64,000 bases of DNA, from positions 248,001 through 312,000 of the forward strand of contig NZ_PGTS01000002.1 in assembly GCF_002844235.1 (NCBI RefSeq). Reading direction: 5' to 3'. The position numbers and the translations under genes were made by a program. The notes under the pieces were generated by a model that saw nothing but the letters and a program-made list of their open reading frames with translations, searched no databases and was not told the origin of the DNA. Shown here piece by piece: positions 56,227 to 64,000 of this stretch (the first letter of the stretch is position 1; the number at the start of each line of letters is the position of its first letter). The stretch comes from Thalassospira povalilytica. GTDB lineage: Bacteria; Pseudomonadota; Alphaproteobacteria; Rhodospirillales; Thalassospiraceae.

Positions 56227-57801
56227 ATGACCGTATCAGTTACGTTTTGTGGTGCCGCTGGCGGTGTGACCGGCTCGTGTTATCTGTTGCAGACCGACCA
56301 TGGTCAGTTTCTTGTCGATTGCGGCATGTTCCAGGGCAGCAAAACTGTCCGCGAACTGAACTATGGCCCGTTTCCGTTCAAGGCATCCGACATTTCAGCC
56401 GTTTTGTTGACCCACGCCCATATCGATCATTCCGGATTGTTGCCGAAACTGGTCAAGGCAGGCTTTGAAAATCACATTCTGGCGACCGAGCCGACCTGTG
56501 ATCTTCTGACCTATATGTTGCCAGATTCCGGATATATTCAGGAAAGCGAGGTCGAACGTCTTAACCGCCGCAATGCGCGCCGTGGACGTCCGGAAGTAAC
56601 CCCGATCTATACCCGCAAGGATGCCGAACAAACCTTGCAACGGCTCAAACCCGTCGAATATCACGAATGGATTGATGTCATCGACGGTGTGCGTGCCCGC
56701 TATTGGGATGCCGGGCATCTGCTGGGCTCGGCCTCGATCGAGGTTGAAGTCGCACCGGTCGGCAAGGAAACCAAACCGACCCGCATTCTGTTTTCGGGCG
56801 ATATCGGTACTGGCGAAGCCGTGTTTAACGAGGCACCCGAAGGCCCGTCTGATCTTGACTATCTGTTTGTCGAGACGACCTATGGTGATCGCAATCGCCC
56901 GAATGTCAGTGATGATGAACGCCGCGCCATGTTGGGCAAGGAAGTTCGTGATGCACTGAATGCCGGTGGCAACCTTGTCATTCCAAGCTTTGCCGTCGCC
57001 AGAACCCAGGAATTGCTGGTTGATCTTGCGCATCTGTTCAATCGCGGGCACTTGCCCGAGGCAAATGTCTTTGTCGACAGCCCGCTTGCGCAACATGCGA
57101 CAGACGTTTTTGCCCGTCATCTCAGTCATGAAGATGCGCGTGCCCTTGAACATCCGAAATTCCATATGGTTCCCGATGTCGAAGCCAGCAAACAACTGGC
57201 ACGGGTGACCAGCGGTGCGATCATTTTGTCGGCAAGCGGCATGTGTGATGCGGGTCGCATTCGCTATCATCTGAAAAACAATCTGTGGCGGGCCAACTGC
57301 ACCGTCTTGCTGGTCGGCTTCCAGGCCGCAGGATCATTCGGGCGTGTCTTGCAGAAGGGGGCAAAACATGTCCGCATTCATGGCGACGAGATCGAGGTCC
57401 ATGCCCGTATTCGCACGCTTGATGTCTATTCCGGTCACGCAGATCAGGACATGCTCTTGCGCTGGACCAAAGACAGACTACCTGTGGCCAAGCGCATTTT
57501 CCTTACCCATGGTGAAGAGGGCGCGCGAACTGCCTTCCAACAAGCGCTGATTGCCCATGACATACCTGTCGAAAAGATATCCCTGCCCATGCTTGATGAA
57601 ACAGTGACCTTGCAAAAGGGCACCTTGCATGTGGTTCAGCACAAGCCGAGACTTTCGGGTGAAGAACTGTCGCGTGATGATTGGCATAACATGTATGCCG
57701 GGACCATCACCGCGCTTTCCGAGAAGTTGCAGTCACTTGGCACACCAGCCGAAAGGCAGAAGCTGCTCGAAAAAGTCTTGCGCGATATCGGGTCAGTGTG
57801 A
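56227..57801 (+). CDS. CPSF-like metallo-beta-lactamase RNase
   Basis: The 524-residue protein has a metallo-beta-lactamase fold with zinc motif THAHIDHSG near residue 62, DAGHLLGSASIEVEV and FSGDIG, an inserted beta-CASP domain (ETTYGDRNRP onward) and a C-terminal RNA-metabolising motif ILSASGMCDAGRI with YSGHADQ. It belongs to the family of CPSF73/RNase J relatives (COG1236) and likely cleaves RNA as endo- or 5' exonuclease. It has no fixed partner gene here; AGGAGG precedes the ATG. Confidence 0.9.
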   Translation: MTVSVTFCGAAGGVTGSCYLLQTDHGQFLVDCGMFQGSKTVRELNYGPFPFKASDISAVLLTHAHIDHSGLLPKLVKAGFENHILATEPTCDLLTYMLPDSGYIQESEVERLNRRNARRGRPEVTPIYTRKDAEQTLQRLKPVEYHEWIDVIDGVRARYWDAGHLLGSASIEVEVAPVGKETKPTRILFSGDIGTGEAVFNEAPEGPSDLDYLFVETTYGDRNRPNVSDDERRAMLGKEVRDALNAGGNLVIPSFAVARTQELLVDLAHLFNRGHLPEANVFVDSPLAQHATDVFARHLSHEDARALEHPKFHMVPDVEASKQLARVTSGAIILSASGMCDAGRIRYHLKNNLWRANCTVLLVGFQAAGSFGRVLQKGAKHVRIHGDEIEVHARIRTLDVYSGHADQDMLLRWTKDRLPVAKRIFLTHGEEGARTAFQQALIAHDIPVEKISLPMLDETVTLQKGTLHVVQHKPRLSGEELSRDDWHNMYAGTITALSEKLQSLGTPAERQKLLEKVLRDIGSV

Positions 57802-57935
57802 GAGCAATTAGCTGGGAAAACAAAATGGCAAACCGGATTTGTACAAACGGATTTGCTTGCCAATAAGAGATATCATGTCACCCTGTGAGGTGGGGAGACA
57901 GGATATTAAGGATCACTACGCAGACGGGCGGGTAT

Positions 57936-59138
57936 ATGTCTATCGTGGGGAACTCCGGGTATCGGGTTCTAATTTACAGTCATGATACGTTTGGGCTCGG
58001 CCATCTGCGCCGTTGCCGCACAATTGCGCATGCGCTTGTGTCACGTCGTGATGATGTTTCTGTTCTTATCCTGTCCGGATCACCGATCATTGGCAGTTTC
58101 GAATTCCGTTCGCGAGTCGACTTTGTCCGTATTCCCGGTGTGATCAAACTGTCGAATGGGGAATATACGTCCCTTAATCTGAATATCGACGTTGATCAGA
58201 TCCTTGCGATGCGTGAATCGATCATTCAGCACACGGCCGATGTCTTCAATCCCGACATTTTCATCGTTGATAAGGAACCGCTTGGTCTTCGTGGTGAAGT
58301 GGAATCGACGCTTAAGATGTTGCGTCATCGACGGACCCGTCTGGTGATGGGCTTGCGTGATGTGATGGATGACCCGGCCAATCTGCGCGAAGAATGGGAT
58401 CGCAAACAATGTGTTCCGGCGCTGGCCGATCTGTATGACGAAATCTGGGTCTATGGTTTGCAGGAAATCTGTAATCCGCTCGAAGGGATTGATTTGCCGC
58501 CGGGTGTTGAAAACAAGATGGCCTATACCGGATATCTGCCGCGTACTGCAACACGCCGCCCGACCCCGGAACATGGTGCGCTTGGTCTTGAAGAACCCTA
58601 TTACCTGGTAACCACCGGTGGTGGCGGGGATGGTGTCAATCTGGTGGACTGGGTGATCAGTGCCTATGAAACCGACCCGACGATTGCTGTTCCATCGCTT
58701 GTTGTTCTGGGACCATTCATGGCGCCCGCAGAACAAAAGGCCTTCATGGAACGTGCCGAAAAGATTGAAAAGCTTTCGGTCATTACCTTTGATGCCAATG
58801 TCGAAATGCTGATGGATAAATCTGCCGGTGTCATTGCCATGGGCGGTTACAACACTTTCTGTGAAATCCTGTCGTTTGACAAGCCAGCAGTCATTGTACC
58901 GCGCACGGTGCCGCGTCTTGAGCAGTATGTGCGGGCATCGGCGGCCGAAAAGCTTGGCCTGATCAAGATGCTGACCGAAGATGGCGGGCGCGACCCACGC
59001 GAAATGGCCGATGCGCTTCGAGGACTGATCGATCAGCCCAAACCATCGCATGTGACGGTTCCGAACCTTATGGGCGGGCTGGATCGTGTCGGGGATCTTG
59101 TGGATCGCTGGCTTCCGCCACAAATGGCCGCAGAATAA
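57936..59138 (+). CDS. MurG-like (GT28 fold) glycosyltransferase, first gene of glycan operon
   Basis: The 400-residue protein has a GT-B fold: an N-terminal loop YSHDTFGLGHLRRCRTIAHAL typical of MurG-like enzymes, and a C-terminal donor-binding region MGGYNTFCEILSFDKPAVIVPR. The glycine-rich TTGGGGDG segment near residue 230 fits the domain junction. Start at 57936 (MSIVGNSGYRVL) is chosen; a GTG at 57885 is upstream in frame. It is the first of six genes packed with little or no space. Substrate and product are unknown. Confidence 0.8.
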   Translation: MSIVGNSGYRVLIYSHDTFGLGHLRRCRTIAHALVSRRDDVSVLILSGSPIIGSFEFRSRVDFVRIPGVIKLSNGEYTSLNLNIDVDQILAMRESIIQHTADVFNPDIFIVDKEPLGLRGEVESTLKMLRHRRTRLVMGLRDVMDDPANLREEWDRKQCVPALADLYDEIWVYGLQEICNPLEGIDLPPGVENKMAYTGYLPRTATRRPTPEHGALGLEEPYYLVTTGGGGDGVNLVDWVISAYETDPTIAVPSLVVLGPFMAPAEQKAFMERAEKIEKLSVITFDANVEMLMDKSAGVIAMGGYNTFCEILSFDKPAVIVPRTVPRLEQYVRASAAEKLGLIKMLTEDGGRDPREMADALRGLIDQPKPSHVTVPNLMGGLDRVGDLVDRWLPPQMAAE

Positions 59139-59157
59139 ATCATCGGGAACAAAGTTG

Positions 59158-60441
59158 ATGGAACGCGATAATCTGGCAATCGTGGTAAAGGGATATCCGC
59201 GATTGTCGGAGACCTTTATAGCGCAGGAAATTCTTGGCATTCAGCAGGCAGGCATTCCATATCGGATCGTGTCCCTGCGTCATCCGACCGACAAGAAACG
59301 CCACCCGATCAATGAGCGCATCACGGGCGCGGTCGATTATTTGCCTGAATATGCCTATCAGGAACCGATGCGGGTTCTGCGAGGTTGGCTTAAGGCCCGC
59401 AAAATGCCGGGATATCGCCGCGCGGTGAATATCTGGTGGCAGGACTATCGCCGGGATCGCACGGCCAATCGGGCACGACGTTTTGCCCAGGCGATGGTGA
59501 TGGCCGCTGAATTGCCGAGTGACATCACACGCATTTATGCCCACTTCCTGCATACCCCGGCTTCGGTGGCGCGCTATTGCGCGATCATGCGTGGTTTGCC
59601 ATGGTCGTGTTCGGCACACGCCAAGGACATCTATACCAGTGAAGACTGGGACATGCGCGAAAAGCTGCGCGATATGGATTGGCTGGTGACCTGTACCAAG
59701 GCCAATGTTGATTATCTGCGTACGCTTGCCGAAGACCCGGACAAGGTGGACCTGCTTTATCATGGGCTTGATTTTTCGCGCTTTCCCGAAGAATTGCCAA
59801 ACCGGCCGATGCGCGATGGCAGTGATCCGGAAAACCCGGTGACCATACTGTCGGTCGGTCGTCTGGTCGGCAAAAAGGGATATGACGATCTTTTGCGTGC
59901 GCTGGCAAAATTGCCAGACGGCTTGCATTGGCGGTTCATCCATATCGGCGGTGGCAGTGACAGCAAATATAAACAGCTGGCCTCAGAACTTGGCATTGCG
60001 GCGAAATGTGACTGGCGTGGCCCACGCGACCAGAAGGAAGTCATCGCGGCCTGTCAGTCATCGGACCTTTTCGTGCTGGCCAGCCGCATTGAACAGGATG
60101 GTGATCGGGACGGCTTGCCCAATGTCCTGATGGAAGCCCAGCTTTGTGGTCTTGCTGCGGTGTCGACGGCAATTTCGGCCATTCCGGAACTGCTTGTTGA
60201 CGGGGTGAATGGAAAACTTGTTCCGCAACGCAATCCCGATGCCCTGGCCGATGCCCTGCAAGTCGTCATTACCGATCCCGCGATGCGTGATGCCATGGGG
60301 CGCAATGGCAATGAAATTGTACGCCGCGACTTTTCATTTTATCGCGGCATGAAAGATCTGGCGCATCGTTTCGGTGTTTCAGATCCGCTTGTCGGTGACG
60401 GTTCCCCGAATTCGGACACTCATCAACCCGCCGCCCAGTAG
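59158..60441 (+). CDS. GT4 family glycosyltransferase
   Basis: The 427-residue protein begins with VVKGYPRLSETFIAQEILG, common in GT4 enzymes of exopolysaccharide pathways, and has the GT4 donor-site E-x7-E-like region DGLPNVLMEAQLCGLAAV near residue 320. It starts at ATG 59158, 19 bases after the MurG-like gene. It adds a sugar to a lipid- or glycan-linked acceptor of unknown identity. Confidence 0.85.
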   Translation: MERDNLAIVVKGYPRLSETFIAQEILGIQQAGIPYRIVSLRHPTDKKRHPINERITGAVDYLPEYAYQEPMRVLRGWLKARKMPGYRRAVNIWWQDYRRDRTANRARRFAQAMVMAAELPSDITRIYAHFLHTPASVARYCAIMRGLPWSCSAHAKDIYTSEDWDMREKLRDMDWLVTCTKANVDYLRTLAEDPDKVDLLYHGLDFSRFPEELPNRPMRDGSDPENPVTILSVGRLVGKKGYDDLLRALAKLPDGLHWRFIHIGGGSDSKYKQLASELGIAAKCDWRGPRDQKEVIAACQSSDLFVLASRIEQDGDRDGLPNVLMEAQLCGLAAVSTAISAIPELLVDGVNGKLVPQRNPDALADALQVVITDPAMRDAMGRNGNEIVRRDFSFYRGMKDLAHRFGVSDPLVGDGSPNSDTHQPAAQ

Positions 60442-60452
60442 GAGGCACGCGT

Positions 60453-61607
60453 TTGCAGGTTGCCTTTTATGCACCGCTGAAGCCAGTTGACCATCCGGTC
60501 CCGTCGGGTGACCGGCTTTTGGCGCGCCTGTTATGTGATGCGCTGCGCCATGCGGACATGAATGTCGATATTGCGGCGCGACTGCGCAGCCGGGTGGCGG
60601 ATGGCAGTGTTCTGAAACAGGCCCGGCTTGCCGAACTTGGTACGAAACTGGCCGGACGCCTGTTACGCCAATATCAATCAGGCTTTCGCCCGCGTCCCGA
60701 TGTCTGGTTTACCTATCATCTGTATTACAAGGCCCCGGACTGGATCGGGCCGATTGTCGCCAGTGCTCTTGATATTCCCTATGTCGTGGCCGAGGCATCC
60801 TTTGCACCCAAACGTGCTGGGGGTCCCTGGGCGCAAAGTCATGCGGCTGTTGAAACCGCGTTGCGCCATAGTCGCGCGGTCTTTTCGCTTAACCGTTCAG
60901 ACATGGTTTGTCTGCGCGATATTTGCCCTGACCAGGTCCTGCATTTCATTGCCCCGTTTACCCATGTTGAAAACTGGCAGATTTCCCACCGCCCACAGGT
61001 TGATCCCGCCTGTATTCGTCTTGTCACCACAGCGATGATGCGCGATGGCGACAAGCTTAGATCATTTGACCTCCTTGCGCGATCATTGGGGCGGTTGTTG
61101 CGTGATGGAATAGGGAACTGGCACCTGACCGTGATCGGGGATGGTCCGGCCCGCGACCGGGTCGAGGAGATGTTTGATCACGCCGGCATTACCCAAAACC
61201 ATGTCACACTGGCGGGCCTGTGTGTGCCTGATCAGACACGCGACATTCTGGGGCAATCCGATCTTTTTGTTTGGCCGGCAATTAACGAGGCTTTCGGGAT
61301 GGCGATGCTCGAAGCACAGGCCGCAGGGTTGCCTGTGCTGGCCGGGGATGCCGGGGGTGTTTCGGGGATCGTTTCCAATGGTGTGACCGGCTGGCTGGTT
61401 CCGGCGGGGGACGAGGATGCCTTTACCGATCGGCTTGCGCAATGTCTTGGCACGGACATATCGGCCCTGCGGTCCTTTGGGGCGGCCGGGGCATCAAAGG
61501 CAGTACAACATCACACAGTTTCAGCCGCATCGGACATTCTGGGCACCACATTGCGCGCGATCGTTGGTGATCATGCAGCGCAGGTCCCCGGGAAGGACGG
61601 CGCATGA
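60453..61607 (+). CDS. GT4 family glycosyltransferase, TTG start
   Basis: The 384-residue protein has an N-terminal AFYAPLKPVDHPVPSGDRLL segment and the GT4 motif EAFGMAMLEAQAAGLPVLAG, with the two donor-binding Glu seven residues apart, near residue 280. It starts with TTG at 60453, shown by a perfect AGGAGG eight bases upstream. It is 11 bases after the previous glycosyltransferase and overlaps the next gene by four bases. Confidence 0.88.
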   Translation: MQVAFYAPLKPVDHPVPSGDRLLARLLCDALRHADMNVDIAARLRSRVADGSVLKQARLAELGTKLAGRLLRQYQSGFRPRPDVWFTYHLYYKAPDWIGPIVASALDIPYVVAEASFAPKRAGGPWAQSHAAVETALRHSRAVFSLNRSDMVCLRDICPDQVLHFIAPFTHVENWQISHRPQVDPACIRLVTTAMMRDGDKLRSFDLLARSLGRLLRDGIGNWHLTVIGDGPARDRVEEMFDHAGITQNHVTLAGLCVPDQTRDILGQSDLFVWPAINEAFGMAMLEAQAAGLPVLAGDAGGVSGIVSNGVTGWLVPAGDEDAFTDRLAQCLGTDISALRSFGAAGASKAVQHHTVSAASDILGTTLRAIVGDHAAQVPGKDGA

Positions 61608-62206
61608 AAACGGTTCGGTTCGCGTTGCTGCGTCACGGGGTTACGGACTGGAATGCCCAAAAACGAATTCAGGGCCATTCCGACATATCGCTTCGCCCTG
61701 AAACGGTCGCAGCCTATCACGACAAAGCTTTACCCGCGTTATGGCAAAATGTTCCATGGTATTGCACACCACTGAAACGCACGCGTGAAACGGCCGCTGC
61801 ACTGGGCATCAAAACGGTCGATATCGCGCCGTCGCTGATCGAAATGAACTGGGGATCATGGGAAGGGCGCAAACTGGCCGATTTGCGGACCGAACTTGGT
61901 GATGCCATGCGGGACAATGAAGACCGTGGCTGGGACTTCCGGCCCGAAGGGGGCGAAAGTCCGCGGGACGTCGTCAGGCGTGTGGAAGACTTCCTGAAAG
62001 CCGGTTCAGATACGGTCTTTGGTGCCGTGACCCACAAGGGGGTTATTCGCGCGGTTTATGCCGCGGCCAAACCATGGAACATGATGGGAAAATGCCCGGA
62101 CAAGCTTGATTGGGATTGCCTTCATGTTTTTGACTGGTCAGATCGTGATGGGTTTTCAATCTGCAATCTGAATGTGCCCCTGGTCGCGCGAACAAAGGAA
62201 ACCTGA
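61604..62206 (+). CDS. Histidine phosphatase (phosphoglycerate mutase-like)
   Basis: The 200-residue protein has the RHG catalytic motif LLRHGVTDWNAQKRIQGHSD with the phospho-accepting His, the acid-containing MNWGSWEGRKL region, and the second His in VTHKGVIRAVY. It removes a phosphate from a small molecule; inside a glycan operon, a sugar or lipid phosphate is likely. It overlaps its neighbours on both sides (ATGA at 61604 and TGATG at 62206), so it is coupled to the glycosyltransferases. Confidence 0.85.
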   Translation: MKTVRFALLRHGVTDWNAQKRIQGHSDISLRPETVAAYHDKALPALWQNVPWYCTPLKRTRETAAALGIKTVDIAPSLIEMNWGSWEGRKLADLRTELGDAMRDNEDRGWDFRPEGGESPRDVVRRVEDFLKAGSDTVFGAVTHKGVIRAVYAAAKPWNMMGKCPDKLDWDCLHVFDWSDRDGFSICNLNVPLVARTKET

Positions 62207-63336
62207 TGGCGGACGTTTTTGTCTATGTGCAGCATCTTTTGGGAATTGGTCACGTTCGCCGGATGGCCCTGATCAACCGTGCGATCCGTGACCGCGGGCT
62301 TTCGGTTATGGTCGCAAGTGGCGGGGTCCCCGATGATGGACTTGATTTTGCAGCAGATCAGGTTACGCAGCTATCGCCATGCAAAACAGCCGACAGCAGC
62401 TTTTCAATCCTTGTCGATCCGAAGGGCAATCGTCTTGGCGATGACTGGAAAGAAACGCGCAAGGCCGAATTGCTGACGGCTTTTGTCGATGCCAGACCCA
62501 AGCTGCTATTGGTCGAGATGTTCCCGTTTGGACGCCGGGCATTTCGATTTGAACTGATCCCGTTATTCGAGGCCGCAAAGGCCGCAGGCATTCCGGTTGT
62601 CTGTTCTGTGCGTGATCTTCTGGTCCGCAAAAAGGACCCGGCAAAAACGCAGTGGATGGCAACCATCGCCAGAAAGTACCTGACAAGGGTGCTGGTACAT
62701 GGTGATCCGAACGTGTTTGATTTCGCACGCAGCTTTGAATGTGCCGAACAGATTGCCGATTTGATCACGCATACCGGATACGTCGCCGCCGATCCCGGTA
62801 TAAAAACAACTGCATCACGTTCGGGTGTTCTGGTATCTGCCGGCGGTGGTGCGGTTGGCGCGGAGCTGATCGAACTTGCCATTGCTGCGCGCCAGTATTC
62901 CGGGCCCTACGGGCAGGCGAAATGGGATATCGTTGCAGGACCGCATTTCCCGTCCGACCGGTTTAACAATATTGCATCAACGTTGCCTGACGGGATCGAA
63001 CTTCATCGGTTCCTGCCTGATTTTCGCGAACGGATGGCAAAGGCCGCTGTATCGGTGTCACAAGCCGGATATAATACGCTGATGGATGTGCTGTCGACGG
63101 CGACACCGGCTGTTATGGTGCCGTTTGCAGATGGCGGTGAAAGCGAACAGACAGAGCGTGCGGAAATTCTTTCAAAAGAAGGGGTTATTTCCCTGCTTGA
63201 TCTTGATGGCCTGTCTGCGCAATCATTGGCAAAATACATAGATCGCGCCAGCCAGCCGGCAAATGTCAGAATTGCCCTGGATGGCGCGCAAAAAACTGCG
63301 GCAATTATCGCAGGGATGATTAAGGGGCAGGTATGA
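62206..63336 (+). CDS. MurG-like (GT28 fold) glycosyltransferase, second copy
   Basis: The 376-residue protein is a relative of the first operon gene: YVQHLLGIGHVRRMALINRA at the N-terminus and SQAGYNTLMDVLSTATPAVMV at the donor site, with VSAGGGAVG near residue 210 at the domain junction. Having two enzymes of one family in one operon suggests two related linkages. It starts on the last base of the phosphatase stop and overlaps the deacetylase by four bases. Confidence 0.82.
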   Translation: MADVFVYVQHLLGIGHVRRMALINRAIRDRGLSVMVASGGVPDDGLDFAADQVTQLSPCKTADSSFSILVDPKGNRLGDDWKETRKAELLTAFVDARPKLLLVEMFPFGRRAFRFELIPLFEAAKAAGIPVVCSVRDLLVRKKDPAKTQWMATIARKYLTRVLVHGDPNVFDFARSFECAEQIADLITHTGYVAADPGIKTTASRSGVLVSAGGGAVGAELIELAIAARQYSGPYGQAKWDIVAGPHFPSDRFNNIASTLPDGIELHRFLPDFRERMAKAAVSVSQAGYNTLMDVLSTATPAVMVPFADGGESEQTERAEILSKEGVISLLDLDGLSAQSLAKYIDRASQPANVRIALDGAQKTAAIIAGMIKGQV

Positions 63337-64000
63337 GCAGTTGGGATCATTTGCGCACGGAGCTTGATCTGTGGCAGGCCGCAGGGCGTGTTGCCACGGC
63401 TTGGTGGCGCGATGATGATGCTGTGACCGTGACCCCGGAACTCGAAACCCTTCTTTCGTTTGAACAGAATTACAAGGTGCCCTTGGCACTGGCGGTTATC
63501 CCGGCCAACCTGCAGGATGATCTGGTTGAACGGCTGGCCGAAACGCTTGATACCCGCGTTTTGCAGCATGGCTGGTCCCATCAGAACCACATGCCCGAAG
63601 GTCGCAAGAAACAGGAGCTTGATGATGTTCGCGATATCTGTGCGGTGGTTGCGGACTTGCGACAGGGGTTTCATGTGCTGGAATCGCGGTTCGGAAACCG
63701 TTTCCTGCCGGTAATGGTGCCGCCATGGAACCGCATTGCAGATGATGTTGTAGCCGTGCTGCATTCACTTGGGTTTTGTGGGCTTAGCACCTTTAACCCG
63801 CGCAAAGTTGCCGAACCTGACAAGGGCCTGATACAGGTAAACACCCATGTCGATGTCATTGACTGGCGCGGGTCGCGCGGATTTGTCGGCGAAGACGCTG
63901 CCCTTGGCGCCATGGTGTCGCATCTGGCGGCCCGGCGAACAGGGCAGGTCGACAAGGCCGAGCCAACCGGCATTCTGACCCACCATCTTGTCCATGATCG
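63333..64000 (+). CDS. Polysaccharide deacetylase-like protein, 3' end cut by window
   Basis: The first 222 residues show a polysaccharide deacetylase (CE4) pattern: WWRDDDAVTVTPE with the catalytic Asp pair near residue 27, H-x3-H in HGWSHQNHMP for metal, PPWNRI, and THHLVHD at the edge. It would remove N-acetyl groups from a glycan. It begins in an ATGA overlap with the previous glycosyltransferase. The gene runs past the window, so the operon may be longer. Confidence 0.82.
   Translation, partial: MSSWDHLRTELDLWQAAGRVATAWWRDDDAVTVTPELETLLSFEQNYKVPLALAVIPANLQDDLVERLAETLDTRVLQHGWSHQNHMPEGRKKQELDDVRDICAVVADLRQGFHVLESRFGNRFLPVMVPPWNRIADDVVAVLHSLGFCGLSTFNPRKVAEPDKGLIQVNTHVDVIDWRGSRGFVGEDAALGAMVSHLAARRTGQVDKAEPTGILTHHLVHD

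Noticed and set aside
57803-57935. Imperfect hairpin around TTTGTACAAA as terminator or operator before the glycan operon
   Set aside because: The pairing is interrupted and lacks a T run; TTTGTACAAA is a short palindrome that can arise by chance. It could still be a regulator site but is not supported.
58080-59240. 386-codon open frame on the minus strand opposite the first MurG-like gene
   Set aside because: Antisense shadow of a gene with a clear glycosyltransferase pattern; product is rich in His/Arg/Gln and matches nothing.

Overview
The window is about 64 kb of chromosomal DNA from an alphaproteobacterium. The long-type L36 lacking zinc cysteines, the RpoH type, the serC/hisZ/purA run, DUF1127, DUF2336 and the marine-style glycine betaine uptake genes together suggest the Rhodospirillales, most likely Thalassospira or a close relative. 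This is inferred from gene content and moderate GC, not from a database search. No rRNA, tRNA, CRISPR array, insertion sequence or prophage was seen; the window reads as ordinary chromosome with some accessory clusters.

Layout. 0-5 kb: partial methyltransferase, rpmJ with promoter and terminator, a membrane class III adenylate cyclase, and an Lrp-type regulator divergent from a saccharopine-dehydrogenase-like enzyme. 5-11 kb: a TPR/O-GlcNAc-transferase-like protein, a universal stress protein, a sulfur module (TIGR02186-like membrane protein, TauE/SafE exporter, divergent TusA-like carrier) and an ElaA-type acetyltransferase. 11-17 kb: a leftward c-di-GMP block (DUF2336 protein, PAS/GAF-GGDEF, PAS-EAL, GGDEF). 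17-21 kb: small lipoprotein, SPOR protein, Lon-like protease. 21-26 kb: a MocR regulator divergent from DUF1127, dehydratase, decarboxylase and PhzF genes, with palindromic operator candidates between them. 26-33 kb: SLC13/RCK transporter, serC, hisZ, purA. 33-35.4 kb: a tail-anchored pseudokinase and a small membrane partner. 35.5-40 kb: rpoH, rluD, a DUF6476-like protein, a JAMM peptidase and an HD-GYP protein.

40-48 kb is an osmoprotectant region: a complete glycine betaine/proline ABC set (ATPase, permease, binding protein), a second ATPase-permease pair without its own binding protein, a MarR-type regulator, and a separate OpuAC-type binding protein, with two small genes of unknown role between. 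48.6-54.9 kb: a PolB-like exonuclease, then an iron uptake cluster with three tandem ferric-iron binding protein paralogues and a fused two-domain permease but no ATPase gene, preceded by a Fur-like palindrome. 54.9-57.8 kb: moeA and a CPSF-like metallo-beta-lactamase RNase. From 57.9 kb to the window edge lies a tightly packed six-gene glycan operon (two MurG-like and two GT4 glycosyltransferases, a histidine phosphatase, a polysaccharide deacetylase) that I do not recognise as a described pathway.

The best candidates for something undescribed are the pseudokinase/membrane-protein pair (32789-35422), the glycan operon (57936-64000), and the triplicated iron binding proteins sharing one permease.
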